Of a DNA stretch of 14,104 nt, positions 11,892 through 14,104 are shown piece by piece (position 1 is the stretch's first letter; each line of letters starts with the position of its first letter). The stretch spans positions 1 to 14,104 of the forward strand of contig JAHEEH010000009.1 of assembly GCA_024640835.1 (NCBI GenBank), in the 5' to 3' direction. This DNA comes from Bacteroidota bacterium (GTDB lineage: Bacteria; Bacteroidota; Rhodothermia; Rhodothermales; UBA10348). The position numbers were made by a program, and so were the translations under genes. The notes under the pieces are model-generated. The model searched no databases, was not told the origin of the DNA, and saw only the letters and a program-made list of their open reading frames with translations.

Positions 11892-14104
11892 CTACCAGCC
11901 GGGAACCAGCTGTACGCCTATGTGGGCGCCCTTGCCGGGGCGCTGGTACGGCATCGCGTAGAAGATCTCCAGCACCATGTAGTTGAAGAGGTTGAACCGG
12001 CCGGATACACCGGTGCTGAAGACGGGCACGCGCTCCGCCGTCTTTCTCTTGTCGATCTTGAGGACCAGGGGATCCTCGGCGGTCCAGGCGGCGCCGGCGT
12101 CGGCGAACAGCGCAATCTCCAGCGGCAGGTACGGGAAGTTGATGAGGCCGAACTGCTCGGTACCGAAGACCGGTATGCGGAGCTCGGCGCTCGCCAGCGC
12201 CATGCGCGTTCCGATGAGACGGTCGGCCTCCGCGCATCCGCCTTCGGGCGTCGTCGTGCACTCCTGGAAGCTGTCGAACGAGCTGAAGCTGTAGCCGCGG
12301 ACGAACCCCCGGCTGTTCGCATATCCGAGGTATTCGCCCAGGTAGAGCCAGCTGTCCGCGGCATCGCTCTCGGTCATGCCGTAGTTGCCCACGTGCAGGG
12401 CACGGAACGCCAGGGTGAAGTCACCGACCGCGAAGTAGCGTCTCACGTCGGCGAGTCCGCGCACGTAGGAGGTCGTACCCAGGAAGGGCGCCACTTCGAA
12501 TCGTGACCGACCGCCGCGAACCGGCGAGGTGAAACCGAAGAACGAGTAATCGTTCACCAGGGCCAGGCCGGCGGAGGCGAAATACTCCGGGGCGGGCTCC
12601 AGGTCGTTGCGCTGGATGCGCTGGCGCTGGATGCCGTATTCCGTGTACTCGTAGCGGTCGACCTCGATGTCCACGGCGTACCGCGTCGCCCCGACGCTGA
12701 GTTCGAGGCGCCGCGTGGTGGTGAACGGGTAGGACGCCACGCCCTGCAACTGCTCCACGAAGATCCGCTGCTTGTACTGCTCCCAGTACAGGTAGCAGGA
12801 CTGACAGTCCCGACGCAGGGGGGTATACGACGAAAAGAGGATGGGCACGTGGCCGACGTACCCTCCGTAGTTGATCCGGCGACCCCGGTTCATGTAGCCC
12901 ACCTGGGCGCCCACGTCCTTGAAGGTCCCGTTGGCCTGGGCGATGACCGTCAGGTTGTGATTGCCGAGCATGTCCGAGAAGAACAGGCCGACGCCGCCCA
13001 CGATGCCGGACCCCCACGGGCCGCCCGCGGAGACCCCAACGGACGGAGGCGCCACGAAATCCAGCTGCAGTCGCGCTCCGTAGCCCCGCAGATCATGGTC
13101 CCCGAACGGTGGAAGCCCGGTGAGGGGGTCGCTCAGGTAGTTGCCCACGAGTCCGGCGGTCCGGTCGCGGAACGGGGGAAGGATGCCTGCCACGGCCCGG
13201 TCCATCGGATCCGGCCGCGCGAACGGTTCACCCTGCGCTTCTTCGGACTCGAGCGAAAACACCGTGTACTTGTTGTCGCCGAATACCGAGAACATGAGGC
13301 GTCCGTTCTGGGCGGCCACGGACATGGCCGGCGAGAGCGCCGTGATCCCGGACACGCCCGTCTGCAGGTTCGTCACCCGGAACAGCGACTGGTCGGACAG
13401 GGCATACCGGTAGATGTCCTTGAACCCGTCGTGGTCCGAGATGAAGTAGAGACTGCGCCCGTCGGGCGAGAACTGGGGGTTGATGTGCGCGCCATCCAAC
13501 GGTCGAAGCGTCCTGACGGCCCCGGATTCGACGTCCAGGAGTCCGATGCGCTCCTTGCCGTAGCTGAGGGTCTCGAACTCGGTTCCGCCCGGACCACGGT
13601 CCGTCATGAAGGCGATCGTCCGGCCGTCGGGCGACCAGGCCGGCTGAAGATCGGCGTACCGGTCGTTGGTGAGCTGCCGAACGTCTCCGGTCCGCAGGTT
13701 CAGGAGGTACAGGTCGCTGATCCCTCCGTCCATTCCCGAAAAGGCGATGGAATGGCCGTCGGGCGACCAGGCCGGGTTCGACATGGCCGTCACGCCCTCG
13801 ACGGCGATGCGCTGTTCGATGCGACCGGACTGCCAGTCCAGAATCGAGATCTCGTTGTCCCCCTGGACGAACGTGATGAAGGCGAAGCGCCTCCCGTCGG
13901 GAGACCAGGAACCGGCCGAGTTGATGAACCGGATGGCGTCGAAGTGGCCGTTCGAGGTCGTTTCCTTGAGTCTCTTCACCACCTTTCCGGTGGCCGCGTC
14001 CGCGATGAAGAGGTTGAACGCGAACAGGTCCCGCTCGGAGAGAAACGCCACGTACTTGCCGTCCGGACTGACGACCGGCGACACGTTGATTTCGCCGGAA
14101 TCGA
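11892..14104 (-). CDS. TolB/PD40-propeller plus beta-barrel outer-membrane protein, 5' end cut by the window
   Basis: The last 736 residues are visible and the frame is open to the right edge, so the start lies outside. The visible N-terminal half has five PD40/TolB-like repeats with SPDG turns (coding about 14065, 13900, 13760, 13630 and 13465): VSPDGKYVAFLSE, WSPDGRRFAFITF, WSPDGHSIAFSG, WSPDGRTIAFMTD, FSPDGRSLYFISD. From about coding position 13110 to the stop, the sequence turns into alternating aromatic and polar strands typical of an Omp85/surface-antigen-like barrel, ending GAHIGVQLVPGW with a terminal aromatic residue as in barrel proteins. It probably sits in the outer membrane with the propeller in the periplasm. 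The missing N-terminus may hold a signal peptide and, as in related large proteins, a peptidase-like domain; that is a guess. Two close cysteine pairs occur in likely barrel loops. Substrate or partner is unknown. Confidence 0.85.
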   Translation of the reverse strand, partial: DSGEINVSPVVSPDGKYVAFLSERDLFAFNLFIADAATGKVVKRLKETTSNGHFDAIRFINSAGSWSPDGRRFAFITFVQGDNEISILDWQSGRIEQRIAVEGVTAMSNPAWSPDGHSIAFSGMDGGISDLYLLNLRTGDVRQLTNDRYADLQPAWSPDGRTIAFMTDRGPGGTEFETLSYGKERIGLLDVESGAVRTLRPLDGAHINPQFSPDGRSLYFISDHDGFKDIYRYALSDQSLFRVTNLQTGVSGITALSPAMSVAAQNGRLMFSVFGDNKYTVFSLESEEAQGEPFARPDPMDRAVAGILPPFRDRTAGLVGNYLSDPLTGLPPFGDHDLRGYGARLQLDFVAPPSVGVSAGGPWGSGIVGGVGLFFSDMLGNHNLTVIAQANGTFKDVGAQVGYMNRGRRINYGGYVGHVPILFSSYTPLRRDCQSCYLYWEQYKQRIFVEQLQGVASYPFTTTRRLELSVGATRYAVDIEVDRYEYTEYGIQRQRIQRNDLEPAPEYFASAGLALVNDYSFFGFTSPVRGGRSRFEVAPFLGTTSYVRGLADVRRYFAVGDFTLAFRALHVGNYGMTESDAADSWLYLGEYLGYANSRGFVRGYSFSSFDSFQECTTTPEGGCAEADRLIGTRMALASAELRIPVFGTEQFGLINFPYLPLEIALFADAGAAWTAEDPLVLKIDKRKTAERVPVFSTGVSGRFNLFNYMVLEIFYAMPYQRPGKGAHIGVQLVPGW

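Noticed and set aside
13621..13775. Near-identical DNA repeat around the words for AWSPDG in the outer-membrane protein
   Set aside because: The repeat simply reflects successive propeller blades with the same motif and codon use, not a separate repeat element.

Overview
The window is GC-rich, densely packed bacterial chromosome with very short intergenic gaps. Two features point to a Gram-negative lineage such as Gemmatimonadota: an outer-membrane beta-barrel protein carrying an N-terminal TolB/PD40-type propeller, and a eukaryotic-like Ser/Thr kinase fused to signalling domains. This assignment is inferred from gene content and composition, not from a marker gene.

Layout. (1) Positions 1-1629, minus strand: the N-terminal 543 residues of a multidomain protein (Ser/Thr kinase, then response-regulator receiver, then SpoIIE/PP2C-type phosphatase), cut by the left edge. 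(2) 1835-2215, plus: a single-domain response regulator, divergent from the kinase and with a receiver resembling the one inside it. (3) 2322-2395, plus: tRNA-Pro(CGG) with its own promoter-like sequence and a downstream hairpin. (4) 2538-7942, plus: a five-gene operon in which each gene overlaps or nearly abuts the next. It encodes a DapA-family lyase/deaminase, a GntR/FCD regulator, an alpha-ketoglutarate semialdehyde dehydrogenase, a proline-racemase-family epimerase and a DadA-like FAD dehydrogenase. Together these make up the complete trans-4-hydroxy-L-proline to 2-oxoglutarate pathway. A promoter-like sequence overlapped by an inverted repeat precedes the operon. (5) 7951-9816, minus: a long-chain acyl-CoA synthetase converging on the operon, with a perfect hairpin spanning both stop codons. 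(6) 9888-10988, minus: class 2 dihydroorotate dehydrogenase (pyrD). (7) 11059-11853, plus: a PhzF-family protein divergent from pyrD. (8) 11892-14104, minus: the C-terminal 736 residues of a TolB-propeller/beta-barrel outer-membrane protein, cut by the right edge.

In the operon, the epimerase would convert trans-4-hydroxy-L-proline to cis-4-hydroxy-D-proline and the FAD enzyme would oxidise that to pyrroline-4-hydroxy-2-carboxylate. The DapA-family enzyme would deaminate and open this to 2-oxoglutarate semialdehyde, and the aldehyde dehydrogenase would yield 2-oxoglutarate. The GntR protein is the likely substrate-responsive repressor. No transporter is visible in the operon. The most unusual locus is the kinase-receiver-phosphatase fusion with its neighbouring lone receiver. 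No stretch above 300 bases lacks a gene; the largest gap is 205 bp (1630-1834).
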